Shown in pieces: positions 26,661 through 39,124 of a stretch of DNA of 64,000 nt. Numbering within the stretch: the stretch's first letter is position 1; each line of letters begins with the position of its first letter. The notes below the pieces were generated by a model, which was given only the letters and a program-made list of their open reading frames with translations, searched no databases and was not told the origin of the DNA. Origin of the DNA: Flaccisagitta enflata (lineage: Eukaryota > Chaetognatha > Sagittoidea > Aphragmophora); the NCBI GenBank assembly GCA_965153355.1, contig OZ231127.1, positions 91,760,001 to 91,824,000 on the forward strand, given 5' to 3'. Both the position numbers and the translations under genes were made by a program.

Positions 26661-27490
26661 CTTTCTTTCTTCCCATTTTGAAACGCTTGAGGGGCTTTTT
26701 TTTCGGGCGAGGAACCGTCATTATAAAAAATTGGTTAGCCAAAGAATTAGGGCATTTTTCGAGTGTGGATCGTTTTAAAACATCGACTCAATGGCCTAAA
26801 AAAAAACAGGTCCCATTCATATTTTACAGGCGCAGCGGCGGCGATGGCGAGAATAGGTCTAATGCCGCAGCCTGTTTAAATATCGTTGCGTGTGACTGCG
26901 TGTATTGATTACTGATACGATGACATTTGTGTAAGGAAATGTTACGTACTACGCTTAAGATGTACCGTACGTGCACTGTTGAATGGTTGAGTGGGACAAC
27001 TCATGTATTTTCACATGCCAGTTCTTACAGAACCTTTGAAAATGAATTGAATCAGCTCTCGATTAAAATCATGCTTATACGAACGTAACGAGCGTTTGAA
27101 AAGTAAATTATGGTGGACTGAGTGATGGCAAAATAGCGCCGCGGTTTTCCGCAGATATCATTTCTTAGTCGTTGCTAAATCTATAGAAGGGTATGCAAAA
27201 CTGACCAAAATAGTAATTTTCAAATACTACTGCCCCTACCCAATTCCAACACAACCCCCACCCTCCCAATTATTGCCCCTGCTCACTCACATTTCTACTT
27301 CTTCCACCACCCCCCCCCATAACTGACCTCTTATTGGTCCGGTATCCGACCTTGTTACTTGATATCAGGGTCTACGAGCATCATGACACTCAGTTACTTC
27401 TGTCGTAGTTAATTTACATATCAATGAATATTTTACTTTATTTCTGTCTTAAATTCAAAAGAAGATACACAAAAGTGTGAGAGTGAAAAC
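26660..27490. other. Unique sequence, nothing recognised
   Basis: About 0.8 kb without long open frame, repeat structure or RNA-gene signature that I can see. Confidence 0.5.
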
Positions 27491-27909
27491 AACAAGGTCA
27501 ACACCTATAAGTCGCGTGCGAGACTTTTAAACTAGAAATGACTTAGACTGACTCAGAATGACTTAGAATGACTTTCAATGCTTTAGAATGACCTAAAATG
27601 CCCTAAAAAGACTTAAAATGACTAAAAAACCTAATAACCAAAAATGACTTAAAATAACTTAAAATGACTTAAAATGACTTAGAATGACCCAAAATGACTC
27701 AAAATGACTTAGAATAACTATTAATGACTTAAGATGACTTAAAATGACCTAAGAGTTGACGTTATATTACAAGAAAGTAAAGTGTGTCGGACGGACGGAC
27801 GGACGGACGGACGGACGGACGGACGGACCGACGGACGGACGGACGGACCGACGGATGGACCGACGGACCGACAAAGCGGGGTGTAGAGTCGCGTGCACGC
27901 GACTAAAAA
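27491..27909 (+). mobile_element. Family A element, subfamily 1, with AATGACTTA array
   Basis: Left end AACAAGGTCAACACCTATAAGTCGCGTGCGAGACTT; body of about 20 degenerate AATGACTTA/AAATGACTTA units (27535-27750); TAAAGTGTGTCGGACGG and a (GGAC)n microsatellite; then AAAGCGGGGTGTAG and the perfect palindrome AGTCGCGTGCACGCGACT at 27887-27904, followed by AAAAA. The start of another element (CCAAGGCCGGATAC) follows at 27910. Confidence 0.85.
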
Positions 27910-28069
27910 CCAAGGCCGGATACTTTGCTACCGAAATCGCGCGAGAAACAAGGCTGTGTCGCTTTTGAAGCAACGCGAGAGGAAGTGGTTCGTGTTGAAA
28001 GAAGAAAATGGAAGAAAATATGATGGCAAAGTGGCAAATGATATTGTGTACATGAGATGGCAAATACTT

Positions 28070-28278
28070 TTTTTAGTCGCGTGCACGCGACTCTACAACC
28101 CGCTTTGTCCGTCGGTCGGTCGGTTGGTCGGTTGGTCAGTTGGTCCGTCACACTTTACTTTTTTTTATGATTTTATTTCTTTGACCTCACTGCTCCTGCC
28201 AATATGGTCTGGTGAGTTCCAAAGTGCATAAAACGCGCATTTCTGCCCCTGCCCATCCGTCCGCGACTTGTATTGGCC
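28070..28278 (-). mobile_element. Family A element, subfamily 1, perfect hairpin
   Basis: TTTTT plus AGTCGCGTGCACGCGACT (28075-28092), CTACAACCCGCTTTGTCC, (GTCGGTTG)n, CACTTTACTTTTTTTTATGA, CTCACTGCTCCTGCC, CTGCCCATCCGTCCGCGACT and TTGGCCGTGTACAC. The last bases merge with the start of the 28279-32700 element. Confidence 0.8.
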
Positions 28279-29361
28279 GTGTACACGCCGTATTTTTTAT
28301 AAGAACACAGTTTTTTGAAGTGAGGCTCAGCGTTCTTATTTTTTGCCAATTTTCAGCCTCAAATGTTCTTAACCTGTTCTTATTTATGTAGCATGGAAGT
28401 TCTTTATCATAGTTGCTAATTAAGCATATAAAATGAAATGAATATATTTTATTCTCAGTGTTTACAATTTTTGTTTATGTTAAGTCATGAAATTTAAAAA
28501 AATATAAATGATAAAAGTAATTAGTTGAATTGTTTAGGTTAGAGGATTCTGTACAACGTTTTTTCATTGTTTCCTCAAAAATTCATATAAAAGAGTACTG
28601 TAGATTGTATTTGTGTGAAAATCTGAGCCTGGGGCATGATTCACGATTCAGCGGGCGGGGATGGGTGAAAATTAGGCAATTTTAAAATGATGAAAATCCA
28701 ATAAAACTATACATTATTTTGAAGGTAATACATTATTACTTATAAATCTATACTTGGATTTCATTAGCAGGTCTCAATTTTTATGCAAATTAAGTTGAAA
28801 TGAAGAAATGAAAAATTCTCAGGTTTTTCATGATTTTGTTATTTTCTTTTTTTGACTCAACATAGTTTTGAGTATTTTAATTAATCAAAAGAGCATTATA
28901 TTTAGAAACCTGTTGGTGACAATCATGAAGGTTGATAGGCCCTAAAAACCTTGTGTAATGTGTCAGAAAGACTCAAAATAGCCCAAAATAAGTCTTTAAT
29001 TGATGTTTTAGATGTTTGGATAATTCCTACAAAAACAAATGCTAAAATTTTGATTATACACTTTAATCTAGTGCAGGAGAACTATTCAAAATATAAGATT
29101 AAGGTTTAGGGACCTTTAAGGGCCCATCATGGTGGCTGAAAAGGCTAAACTAGCCTGAAAACAGTTAGAATCTTAGTATTTTTGAGATATATTGGATCAA
29201 TTTTAACAAAGTGCTACTTTTTCATTGATACCTGATGCAGTAAAACTATCTTAAACAAGATTGACTACCTAGGGGCCCACCAAGGATGCCCAAAGGATTC
29301 ATATTACCAAAAAGTTATTAAAATCTTATTGTGTTTGATGAATTAGATAACAGGTTTTATA

Positions 29362-29952
29362 ACAGGGTGTCCAGTAAATTTGGCAAAATCTTAAAGATAG
29401 AACCAAAATCTGTTCCCAACTGATAGTTTTTATCCAAATAATGGTCAACCATAATGGTGTGTTAATTTTGAATACTCATCATCTAACAGGCAGCAAGAAT
29501 CCATGAGAATAGGTCCATACAAGGCAGGAAAGGTCTATTTGAAGGTGTCATGTCAACATTAGCTTTGATGAACAAAAGACAACTGATCATTTATCTCAAG
29601 TTATTCTAGCTGAATTTTTCCAATGCCTTGAGCCGATTTTGAGTAAAAAGGATTGTCCTGCTTCAATGATGTATACCAACCTATTTATTGACCATATTTG
29701 GGTGCTTAACTTGATGTCAAAGAGGTCTAGTAAGTTGCTATTCTCTGCCATATTTTTTTGGTAAAAATTCCCAAAAATTGGAAAGTTTGTCTGAGGCATA
29801 ATACCTTGCCTTTTAAACCAAAGGAGGCCACATAAAAAACTGCGCATTCTAACATCTAATAGAACTAACATACCAAATTTCAGCTTACTGGGCTGCCTAA
29901 AAGCATGGTTTAAATACAATTTATTTTTTGCCAATTTTATTGGACACCCTGT
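29362..29952. mobile_element. Tc1/mariner-type MITE with ACAGGGTGTCCA ends
   Basis: Terminal inverted repeats of about 28 bp: ACAGGGTGTCCAGTAAATTT and its inverse at 29925-29952, flanked by TA on both sides (29360-29361 and 29953-29954). The 591-bp interior has only a 112-codon minus-strand frame (29596-29934) with no transposase features. Confidence 0.75.
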
Positions 29953-30005
29953 TAGGAGTGCTGAATTATTTGTTACATTCAGTAAACAACACTACTGGAA
30001 TAAAA

Positions 30006-30195
30006 ACAAGGTCAATTACATGGCTACCTCAATTGCGTGCGGGTGGGCAGGAAAAGTGAGGCCAAAGACAGCAGAAATAAAACGAAAGTAAAGTGTGGCT
30101 GACCGATAGATAGACCAATGGACAGACATTTTAACAAACCAACAGACCAATGGACCGACAAAGCATGGTGTAGAGTCGCGTAGCAATTGACTAAC
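30006..30195 (+). mobile_element. Family A element, old copy
   Basis: ACAAGGTCAATTACATGGCT, TTGCGTGCGGGTGGGCAGG, AAAGTAAAGTGTGGCTGACC and a decayed GTCY region end in GGTGTAGAGTCGCGTAGCAATTGACT. The palindrome is degraded. Confidence 0.7.
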
Positions 30196-30658
30196 AATAA
30201 AAAAAATCATCAGAGATTTTGTTTCACTGAAAGTTTTCATTGCTTTGCTTGTTATTTCTAAAAGCTTAAAGCTACAAAAACCTGATTGCACTCATCTTGT
30301 AGATTTTTTGATGTAGATCCTTTTGTTTTTTGTTTTTTTAAATCTTTCGCTTTTCAAGAAGCTACGATGATCTAAGAGTAAGCTATGCCTAATTTTTTTA
30401 AGCGGTTTGAGCAACAGGATTAAAGATTTTTTTTTTAAGTAGAATACTTGTATTCTTAAAAGAAGTCTAGCTTTTCTTGAAACAGAGATGTGCTTTGTAG
30501 AAGGTGTCATTTAACTTATTTTCTAGATAGCACCTTGTAGATCAAGGTGACCTTTTTTATTCTTGCCACTGTAAAATCTAAATGGTTTGTGATGCTGTAT
30601 TCTGTCTGATGGCATTAGATCCAATTTTTGCCTTTTAGGAGCCACTAATTTTGTGTTG

Positions 30659-30852
30659 TTTTTAGTCGCGTGCACGCGACTCTACAACCCGCTTTGTCTG
30701 TTGGTCGGTTGGTGGTTGGTCGGTCACACTTTCTTTTTTTATGATTTTATTTCTTTGACCTCACTGCTCCTGCCCAAATGGGCTGGCGACCTCAAATATG
30801 GCCCCTGCCCAACATCACGCAACTTTGGTAGCCGTGTATCCGGCCTTGTTTC
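30659..30852 (-). mobile_element. Family A element, subfamily 1, perfect hairpin
   Basis: Palindrome AGTCGCGTGCACGCGACT at 30664-30681, CTACAACCCGCTTTGTC, (GTYG)n, CACTTTC, CTCACTGCTCCTGCCCAAAT, CCTGCCCAACATCACGCAAC and GTGTATCCGGCCTTGTTT. Near-complete. Confidence 0.85.
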
Positions 30853-30935
30853 TTTTTAAATTTACCTACAATTTAAAAAAAATTATCCAGACTCTCAATT
30901 TGAGCAAAATAGTAGGTAGGTCATTGACACTACCC

Positions 30936-31808
30936 AGATTTTAGTTATACTTAGGCTTTTTGAACATTATGGGCTTTCAAGTAGGTCCCCCAAGGGAACT
31001 GATCTCTTAGTTTTATTCCTTTATGATTTCCTCGCATAAGGTGACATTGACTTGATTGAAAATCCAGTACTCCCCTAAAGCTGTATCGGTTTGAATTACA
31101 AAAGTATCTAGATTTGGGGCAATTTGGTTCATTTTTAGCCTTTTAAGCCCTTGCATGGATCACCAACAAATCCCCAAGTATGCTATTGTTTCTATTCAGT
31201 ATCAGGGGATAGGAACTGGACACAAAATTTAACAATCCCATGAAATTAGACAAATTATACTAACAAATGTCATGATTTTGCTTGTTTTTGGTTACTTTGA
31301 GCCCATTGAGACTCTTGCACGGGTTTTCAAGGGGTCTTTTATCATAATTTTCATCTCCCCAGCGCTTCCCTATGTCACATGATTGTGACTTAACATAAAA
31401 TTCTGCCCTCCCTTGAAATTGGACTGCTTTAACTGATAATTATTTCATAATTTTGATTGTTTTGCATCATTTTAGTCCATTTTGAGCTTTTTGAGCCTCC
31501 AAAGGGATCTGTAATGGGCTCCTAACCTTCACCTCTGTTCCCAAATAGCATGCCCGTATCAGGTTCCAGTAACTGAACAAAAAAAAATTGCACTAGCTTG
31601 GAATTGGATCACTTTGATTACCAAAAATGCTAAAGTTTTGATTGTTTTGGGCCGTTTTGAGCTTTTTGAGCCCCCAGAACAAATTCTTAAGGGGCCCTCG
31701 ACCTGCTGTTTTGTTCCCCCTACAGGTTCTTTGTATTAGGTTTCAATTACTGTGATAGATAATTAATACTCCTTTTAGATATAATCATCAAAGTTATCAA
31801 AAACGCCT
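30936..31808. repeat. Diverged ~175-bp tandem array (5 units)
   Basis: Units begin near 30936, 31111, 31274, 31452 and 31635, and a sixth partial begins at 31809 (spacings 175, 163, 178, 183 and 174). Each has a block like GATTTTGATTGTTTTGGGCC, then GAGCTTTTTGAGCC, AAGGGGNCT, a TTCCC stretch, TATCAGG, AACTG and CCTTGAAATTGGA. Identity between units is low, so the array is old. Confidence 0.65.
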
Positions 31809-32700
31809 GATTTTAGTTATTTCTGGTGTGGACACATTTCTCGCAGGTTCCGATCTAATTCATGACAATATCAATATATCAAGAATGCCTTCACCTAGTA
31901 ACCTCAAATTTTAGAGGTAGGCACAGAATTTCATGCTCTTTCAGATGATACCACAGGAGAACCACTGAAGTATCACATATCTGCATAACTAACTATGGAA
32001 CATAGTGTGACACAAGTGTGACAGGGTGTGGACACATTTCTTATAGCTCTTTCAAAAACATATATCTCTGGACTGAGAGATCACGAGGACATGAAATTTG
32101 GCATGTATACTCCCATATGTCTTTATTCAACAGGCAAAAGAAAAAAAATCTTAAAAGATAAGGCAAAGTGACTTTTTTGGTGACCAAAACAAATTTTTTG
32201 ATAAAGTTGATAAAAACTGGGATTACTCAAAAAACGCTGTGGTTGCAATTTTGACACGCTGAATGATCACCTATCAACACAAGATTTTAGGTACTTTTAA
32301 TCACAACCAGAACAAAGGAAAATGACCTATTTTCATCCAGGTTTTTTATTTTTTTGATACCTGTTAGGGCTGTTATAATCAATGGGACATAAGGGTGACC
32401 CACAAAAATGGGTCAAATAAGCCCCTTTTAGGCCATATATGCTTAAAGTAAGCTGCTCCCGGAGATTAGTAGCTGTTTCTTAAGTTGTACCTGATATCTA
32501 GGAACCTATAAAAACGTTTTATCTTAGAAAAATAATGAGTAAGGATAGATTATTTGTTATCATATCAGGGCATTTCCTTTGCCCGCCGTTTCCTGAATCA
32601 TGCCCTGGGCATGTTCTTAGGATGTTCTTATTTCTTCACCATATCTGAGGCTGATGTTCTTATAAACAGTGTTCTTAGACAAAATACAGCGTGTATACAC

Positions 32701-33258
32701 TGGAATGATTACCGGTTAGATAGCCAGCAATTAGGAGAGTGCGAACATTTGGAACCTTATTTGCATAATGTAAACAGTTTCAGTTTGAGTCAATTGGAAC
32801 TAAATCTTAGAAATGATTAACGCCCTTTTTAATAGGTAAAGAACATATATGCGGGACAATTCCCGTGTTTAGAAATAATCAGCCTTGTTTCGAATGTTAT
32901 GAAGTTTACTATACATCCAATACATGGTGCTTCAAATGTGTAAAAGTTGCTATAGCTTAGTGGCTGCCATCAACTAAAGGAGGCCTTTGATCACACAGGT
33001 TACGTGCACGCAAGGAACCCACACGCACACGCACACGCACACGCACAACTATGCCCAACTTGAACATGATTCTAGCCTCAGTTATACTCTATTGGATGAA
33101 AAGTACAATGATTTTGTGAAAGTCTGAGCTCTTCGGAGGAAATGAACGCTAGAATATTTAAAAAATCATTAGTCCTTCGGCCCTGTTGCATTTGCCGGAT
33201 CGTCCCTGCTTCCCTATCCCTGTCAGAACCTCCGCCCATTCCCAACGAGTGCAATGCG
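32701..33258. other. Unique sequence, nothing recognised
   Basis: Includes a short (CACACG)n run at 33010-33047. No gene supported. Confidence 0.45.
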
Positions 33259-33261
33259 GGC

Positions 33262-33357
<96 letters not shown>
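33262..33357. repeat. (CAA)n tract
   Basis: 32 uninterrupted CAA triplets. Confidence 0.95.
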
Positions 33358-33358
<1 letters not shown>

Positions 33359-33483
33359 CGTCACTGTTGATGGTAACACATATTTTTTTGCTGATTGGAA
33401 GTAGTAATTTCTCATCATAGTTCACCAACAGTCATGATTATTTCATATCCATTATTTTATAGTTTCGGACAGCAATGAGGGAA

Positions 33484-33725
33484 TTTTTAGTCGCGTGCAC
33501 GCGACTCTACACCCCGCTTTGTCCGTCCCTCCGTCCCTCCGTCCCTCCGTCCCTCCATCCGTCGGTCTGTCGGTCCATCACATTTTTACTTTTTTTTATC
33601 AATTTTATTTCTTTGAGTCATTTAAAGTCATTTAAGAGTAAACTGAGTCATTCTAAGTCATTCTAAGTCATTCTAAGTCAATCTGTAAGTCTCGCACGCG
33701 ACTTTTAGGTGTTGTCCTTGTTTTC
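33484..33725 (-). mobile_element. Family A element with AGTCATTCTA array
   Basis: Palindrome AGTCGCGTGCACGCGACT at 33489-33506, CTACACCCCGCTTTGTCC, (GTCCCTCC)n, then a short array of AAGTCATTCT (33615-33680) and the left-end type AGTCTCGCACGCGACTTTTAGGTGTTG. It is the same sub-type as 27491-27909, in the opposite orientation. Confidence 0.85.
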
Positions 33726-34682
<957 letters not shown>

Positions 34683-34767
34683 ACCCCTCGTAATGACCTC
34701 CACACAAATTTTTTTTCGTTATGTATAAATAACATACTTTACTTGGGATGTATATGTGTCTGTCTCC

Positions 34768-34942
34768 TTTTTTAGTCGTGGACACGCAACTCTTTAAGCC
34801 ACTTTTCGGTTCGTCCGTTCGTTCGTTCGTTAGTCACAGTAAGTTCAACCTTCCTGGGCCTACTATAGCACTTGTTGGGCCCCCCACATCACTCCCTGCC
34901 CACCCGTCCGCAACCAAGGTTGCCTGGTATTCGGCCTTATTC
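34768..34942 (-). mobile_element. Family A element, intermediate hairpin
   Basis: Hairpin AGTCGTGGACACGCAACT (34774-34791), TTTAAGCC, a (GTTC)n run, CTGCCCACCCGTCCGCAACC and TATTCGGCCTTATT. The stem mixes subfamily 1 and 3 sequence and has mismatches. Confidence 0.7.
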
Positions 34943-35006
34943 GTTATTTCTTTCTTCTCATCTTATCTCCTCTATTTTTTCTCTTTTCTTTTTCCTTTTT
35001 TCGTCC

Positions 35007-35072
35007 TTTTTAGATGCGTCCTCGCATCTCTATAAGAGGGTGTGTCCCTTGGTCTGTCCATAACGCGAAAAT
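35007..35072 (-). mobile_element. Family A fragment, subfamily 2 hairpin end
   Basis: TTTTTAGATGCGTCCTCGCATCT with stem AGATGCG/CGCATCT (35012-35029), CTATAAGAGGGTGTGTCCCT and TGGTCTGTCC. The body is replaced by the minisatellite that follows. Confidence 0.7.
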
Positions 35073-35092
35073 TTCAAAACACCATTTTCAAG

Positions 35093-35528
35093 GTTTTCTC
35101 TTCATTTCTCTTCATGTCTCTTCATGTCTCTAATAATTCTTATGTCTCTTTTGTCTTTTTTGTCTCTTTTGTCTCCTATATGTCTTTTATGTCTCCTATA
35201 TGTCTCTTATATCTTTTTTTTGCTTATTTCTCTTATGTATCTTAGGTATCTTATGTCTCTTATGTCTTTTATGTCTCTTTGTCTCTTTTGTCACTTTTGT
35301 CTCCTATATGTCTCCTTTATATCTCCTATGTCTCCTATATGTCTCTTATGTCTCATATATCTCTTTTGTCTCTTATATCTCTTACATCTCTTATGTCTCC
35401 TATATCTCTTAGGTCTCTTATGTCTCTCATGTCTCTTCATGTCTCTATATGTCTCTTATGTCTTCTCATGTTTCCTCATGTCTCTTCATGTCTCTCCATG
35501 TCTCTTCAAGTCCCTCCATGTCTCTTTG
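35093..35528. repeat. TCTTATGTCTC minisatellite
   Basis: About 40 degenerate units of TCTCTTATG/TCTCCTATA/TCTCTTCATG. Confidence 0.9.
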
Positions 35529-35529
35529 T

Positions 35530-35692
35530 GAGGATGAGGCGGGGAGGGGTGGGGAGGTGGGATGTGGGAGGCGTGGGGTGGGGGTGGGGGAGAGGGAGGG
35601 AGGCGTGGGGGGAGGTGTGGAGAGGGGAGGGAGTGGGGAGGGGTGGGAGGCGCTGGGGAGGCCCAGTGGGGAGGCGTGTGGAGAGAGGAGGT
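35530..35692 (+). repeat. Dense G-rich tract (G-quadruplex candidate)
   Basis: More than a dozen runs of at least three G with 1-6-base loops (GGGGAGG, GTGGGGTGGGGGTGGGGG and so on). The density is compatible with several overlapping G-quadruplexes on the plus strand. Confidence 0.7.
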
Positions 35693-35849
35693 AGGGTGTG
35701 TAGAGAGGACCAGTTTATATTTGTCTTTATTCCTGTGATTTTATTTTCATATCATTAATAGCCCTTAACATTTTGAGTATCTTTGTATGAAAATCTCTTA
35801 CATCTAAAGAGGACGCATCTATTGGACATCTCTTGGCCTTGTTTCATTT

Positions 35850-36199
35850 ATGCCTCTCTTTCTTTCTTTTCCTTTCTTTTCTCTCTTGCATCTCTCCTGT
35901 TTTTCTTCCTTCGTTTCTATCATCTTTTCTCTCTTTCATCCTTCCCTTCTTTCTTTACATTCTTTCTTTCTTTCTTCCTTCGTTACTATCATCTTTTCTC
36001 TCTTTCATCCTTCCCTTCTTTCTTTCTTTCCTTCCTTCTTCCTTTCTTCATTCTATCTTTATCTTTCTTTTTTTCTATTCTTCCTTTCTTTCGTTCTTTT
36101 TATTCGTTTTCTTTTCCTTTCTTTCTCTCTTTCTTTCTTTAATTCATACCTTCTTTGTTCCTTTCTTCCTTTCTTCCTTCCTTCCATTCTTTCTTTATT

Positions 36200-36239
<40 letters not shown>

Positions 36240-36427
36240 TTCTTATACTATTTTGTATGCCTTTCATACGGCTTATCTCCTTTCCTCTTTTTGAGTTTTT
36301 TCTTTCTTCTTTCCTCTTTCTTCTTCTTCTTCTTCTTCTTCTCTTTTCTTCTTTTTCTTTCTTTTCTTTTCTTCTTTCTTTCTTTCTTTCTTTCTGTTCT
36401 TTCTTCTTTCTCAATTCTCTTTATCCT

Positions 36428-36484
<57 letters not shown>

Positions 36485-36735
36485 TTTCTTCTTCTTCTTC
36501 ACCTTATTTTTCTTTTCATTCTCTCTTCTTTTTTTCTTCCTTTCTGTTCTTTTCTTCCTTTTCTTTCTTCTTTTCTCTTTCTTTCTTCTTTTCTCTTTCT
36601 TTCTTCTTTTTTCTTTTCTTTTCTTTTCTTTCTTTTCTTTCTTTTCTTCTTTCTTTTTTTCTTTCTTTCTTCTTCTTCTTTTTTTCTTCTTCTTCTTTTC
36701 TTCTTCTTCTTTTCTTCTTCTTCTTTCTTTTTAGT
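35850..36735. repeat. ~900-bp polypyrimidine (TTTC/TTCC)n block
   Basis: Almost pure C/T on the plus strand, with (TTTC)n at 36190-36240 and 36430-36480 and (TTC)n at 36318-36340. It is the opposite-strand composition of 21775-22840. Confidence 0.9.
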
Positions 36736-36756
36736 TGCGGTCTTTCTTCTTTTTCT

Positions 36757-37350
36757 TTTGGGCAGCGGTTCCCAAGGGGACGGTCCATCACAGGGGACCC
36801 ATTCATAGTCCCTTCATCAGACTCCCAGGCTGCCTGGAATCTGGCCTCTCAGGCTGCAAATCCAGCCTCTCAGGTCTCAAATCCAGCCTCCCAGGCCTCA
36901 AATCTGGCCTCAGGCTGCAATCTGGCCTCTCAGGCTACACCCAGTTTCTAGGCGCATCTGGCCTCCAGGCCTCAAATCTGGCTTCTCAGGCCTCAAACCT
37001 GGCCTCTCATGCCTCTAATTAGGCCTCTCAAGCCTCAAATCAACCATCTAAACCTCTATTTATTGCTCCCAGGCTTCAAATCAGTCCTCTGGCCATCCCC
37101 ATCCAGCTTCTAAGCCCTCAAAGCAGCCTTCCCTGGTCATCAAGTATTCTGAGGCCTTTTATATCAGCTCTTCTTAGACTCAGTTAGTTTGAATGTCATG
37201 CCTGCAGCCCTCTATAGCATCTCATCCACTTCTTCAGGTAGGACGAACTGTGCCTCCTAGCCTATAGGACTGTCCCCTAGCTGCCCTGCTTCCCTCACTC
37301 CAATTCACAATCACTCAAAGCAGGGCACTGAGTATCGTTGACCACATATT
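36757..37350 (-). mobile_element. Family B element with GGCCTCTCAGGCCTC minisatellite
   Basis: Starts TTTGGGCAGCGGTTCCCAAG, then a decayed CACAGGGGAC subterminal block and about 15 units of TCTCAGGCCTCAAATCTGGCC (36830-37080). It ends with CCCTGCTTCCCTCACTCC, AATTCACAATCACTCAAAGC and AGGGCACTGAGTATCGTTGACC. A TTTC tract (37369-37525) abuts it. Confidence 0.75.
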
Positions 37351-37539
37351 ATTCCTAAGGACCTTTTTTTCTTCTTTCTTTTCTTTTCTTTTCTTTTCTT
37401 TTCTTCTTTTCTTCTTTTTCTTTCTTCTTTCTTCTTTCTTTCTCTCTTTCTTTCTTTCTTTCTTTCTCTCTCTCTTTCTTTCTTTCTTTCTCTCTTTCTT
37501 TCTCTCTTTCGTTTTCTCTCTTTATAGTTCATGCGCATC

Positions 37540-38630
37540 ATCTCTTCATTTTTCGTTTACCACATTTCCCAAGATAATTGAAATGCATGTATATTCATCA
37601 CCAGTTCATATATCAAGCTTTCTCTCTCTTCTTCAGTTATCGTCCCGGGGGGAAAACCTTGACCCTAGCTAAAGAAAGAGGCTAATTCAATGTTTTCGTA
37701 TAAATTTATTTGTTCTACTTTTTATTATCGGGTAGATCGAAAAATATGCGAAAAGAAAGAGAGAAAAAAAATATTCCGGCTTAATCAATGCCCTTTAACC
37801 CAGATTAATCCAAATATCACTCATTAAGACAGCCTCCATTTTTCTTCATCAACATTTTTTTCTTATTTGATTTTGTCTTTCATTTTGACTATCTGACCAT
37901 CATACTCTCTCTCTCTCTCTCTCTCTCTCATTCTAGATTTCTTTCTTTTTTCTTCTTCCAGATTGGCAGCAAATTGTAGAAAATTCGTTGATCTTGATGT
38001 TTCAGAAACTCATCTATTTTTGCCCAATCCGATGTCTCTGAACTAAGTTACACCCCTTTCTTTCTGTAGGTATACTTATTTCTTAGATGGTATTGGCTTT
38101 AACAGAATTCCTGGTAGTTATAATCAAGCTCTCGGTAGAATGCCAGTAAATACGGAAATCGTTACGTGGCGTACATACGTGGCCTGGAAACTTGGGTCTC
38201 ATGGCCAAGTTTCCACGGACGCTTAACAACACCCGCCAACACTTGCTGACCAACAGTCAGTGGCTACGTCACGTCATTACGCCACGCCATGACGCCACGT
38301 CACGACGCTAAGTCATGACGCCAAAAGGTTTCCATTTCTACATTCCAGGCCTCTTAATTCTAGGGCAGCGGGCAGCAACGCTTGACGGCAGGCCTGAGAG
38401 CATCACGGAGGGTCCCTTGAAATTCGTTGGATCGAGTGGGATTGAACTGTACTTCGTGACATGTGCAACAATTCATCCTAAATAAAACTCATACAATTAA
38501 TCAAAAGGAAACAGAAATTGAAAAAATCCGGAAATAATATGGACATTTATAAAGTGTAAGTTTCCATTACATCTTCTAAAAATGGACAAGTACCACAGAA
38601 TCGCCCGTTGCATTTTTCGTAATCCAGAAG
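37540..38630. other. Unique sequence with CRE-like repeats and a pogo-like end
   Basis: No gene seen. A short array of ACGCCACGTCACGACGC/TGACGCC (38263-38325) resembles repeated CRE/ACGTCA sites. A pogo-like right end (TTCGTTGGATCGAGTGGGA plus TTGAACTG) ends near 38451 with no visible left partner. A short TC run is at 37905-37929. Confidence 0.45.
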
Positions 38631-38633
38631 TGT

Positions 38634-38727
38634 TTTAGTCGCGATTATATAAGAGGCTTTGTCCATCTGTCGATCTGTCCGTGGGTCCCTGAGTCCGTCC
38701 GTAGGTCCGTGACGATTGAGTTAAAAA
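38634..38727 (-). mobile_element. Family A fragment
   Basis: TTTTAGTCGCGATTATATAAGAGGC, TTTGTCCATCTGTCG and GTCC repeats. The hairpin is lost and the subfamily 3 joint TATAAGAGGC is present. Confidence 0.6.
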
Positions 38728-38846
38728 GTGCAATGTATATGATTTGACCGTGAAAATTGCCCCTTCGTGTGCACCTTGACATGTAACGATGCTACGCAAA
38801 ATGAATCCAACTTTTATGACGCTAGCTTTGATATTTTTTATTGCTT

Positions 38847-39075
<229 letters not shown>

Positions 39076-39124
39076 CTAAATGTAAATCTAGCACGAGACA
39101 GACAGGAGATGGCAATGAACAATA

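Larger units (their letters stand above)
28279..32700. mobile_element. ~4.4-kb element with long imperfect TIRs, no transposase
   Basis: The left end GTGTACACGCCGTATTTTTT and the right end, read inverted, GTGTATACACGCTGTATTTT agree. Both arms continue with TAAGAACA motifs (28300-28345 against 32640-32682) and, further in, a GGGCATGATTCA block with GCGGGC (28632-28655 on the left; 32573-32605 on the right, inverted). The interior is AT-rich and has no long open frame. Nested inside are a Tc1/mariner-like MITE, two family A copies and a diverged 175-bp tandem array. An old or non-autonomous DNA transposon is likely. Confidence 0.55.

Noticed and set aside
29596-29934. 112-codon frame inside the 29362-29952 MITE as a transposase
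   Set aside because: No DDE/D motif or helix-turn-helix visible and far too short.
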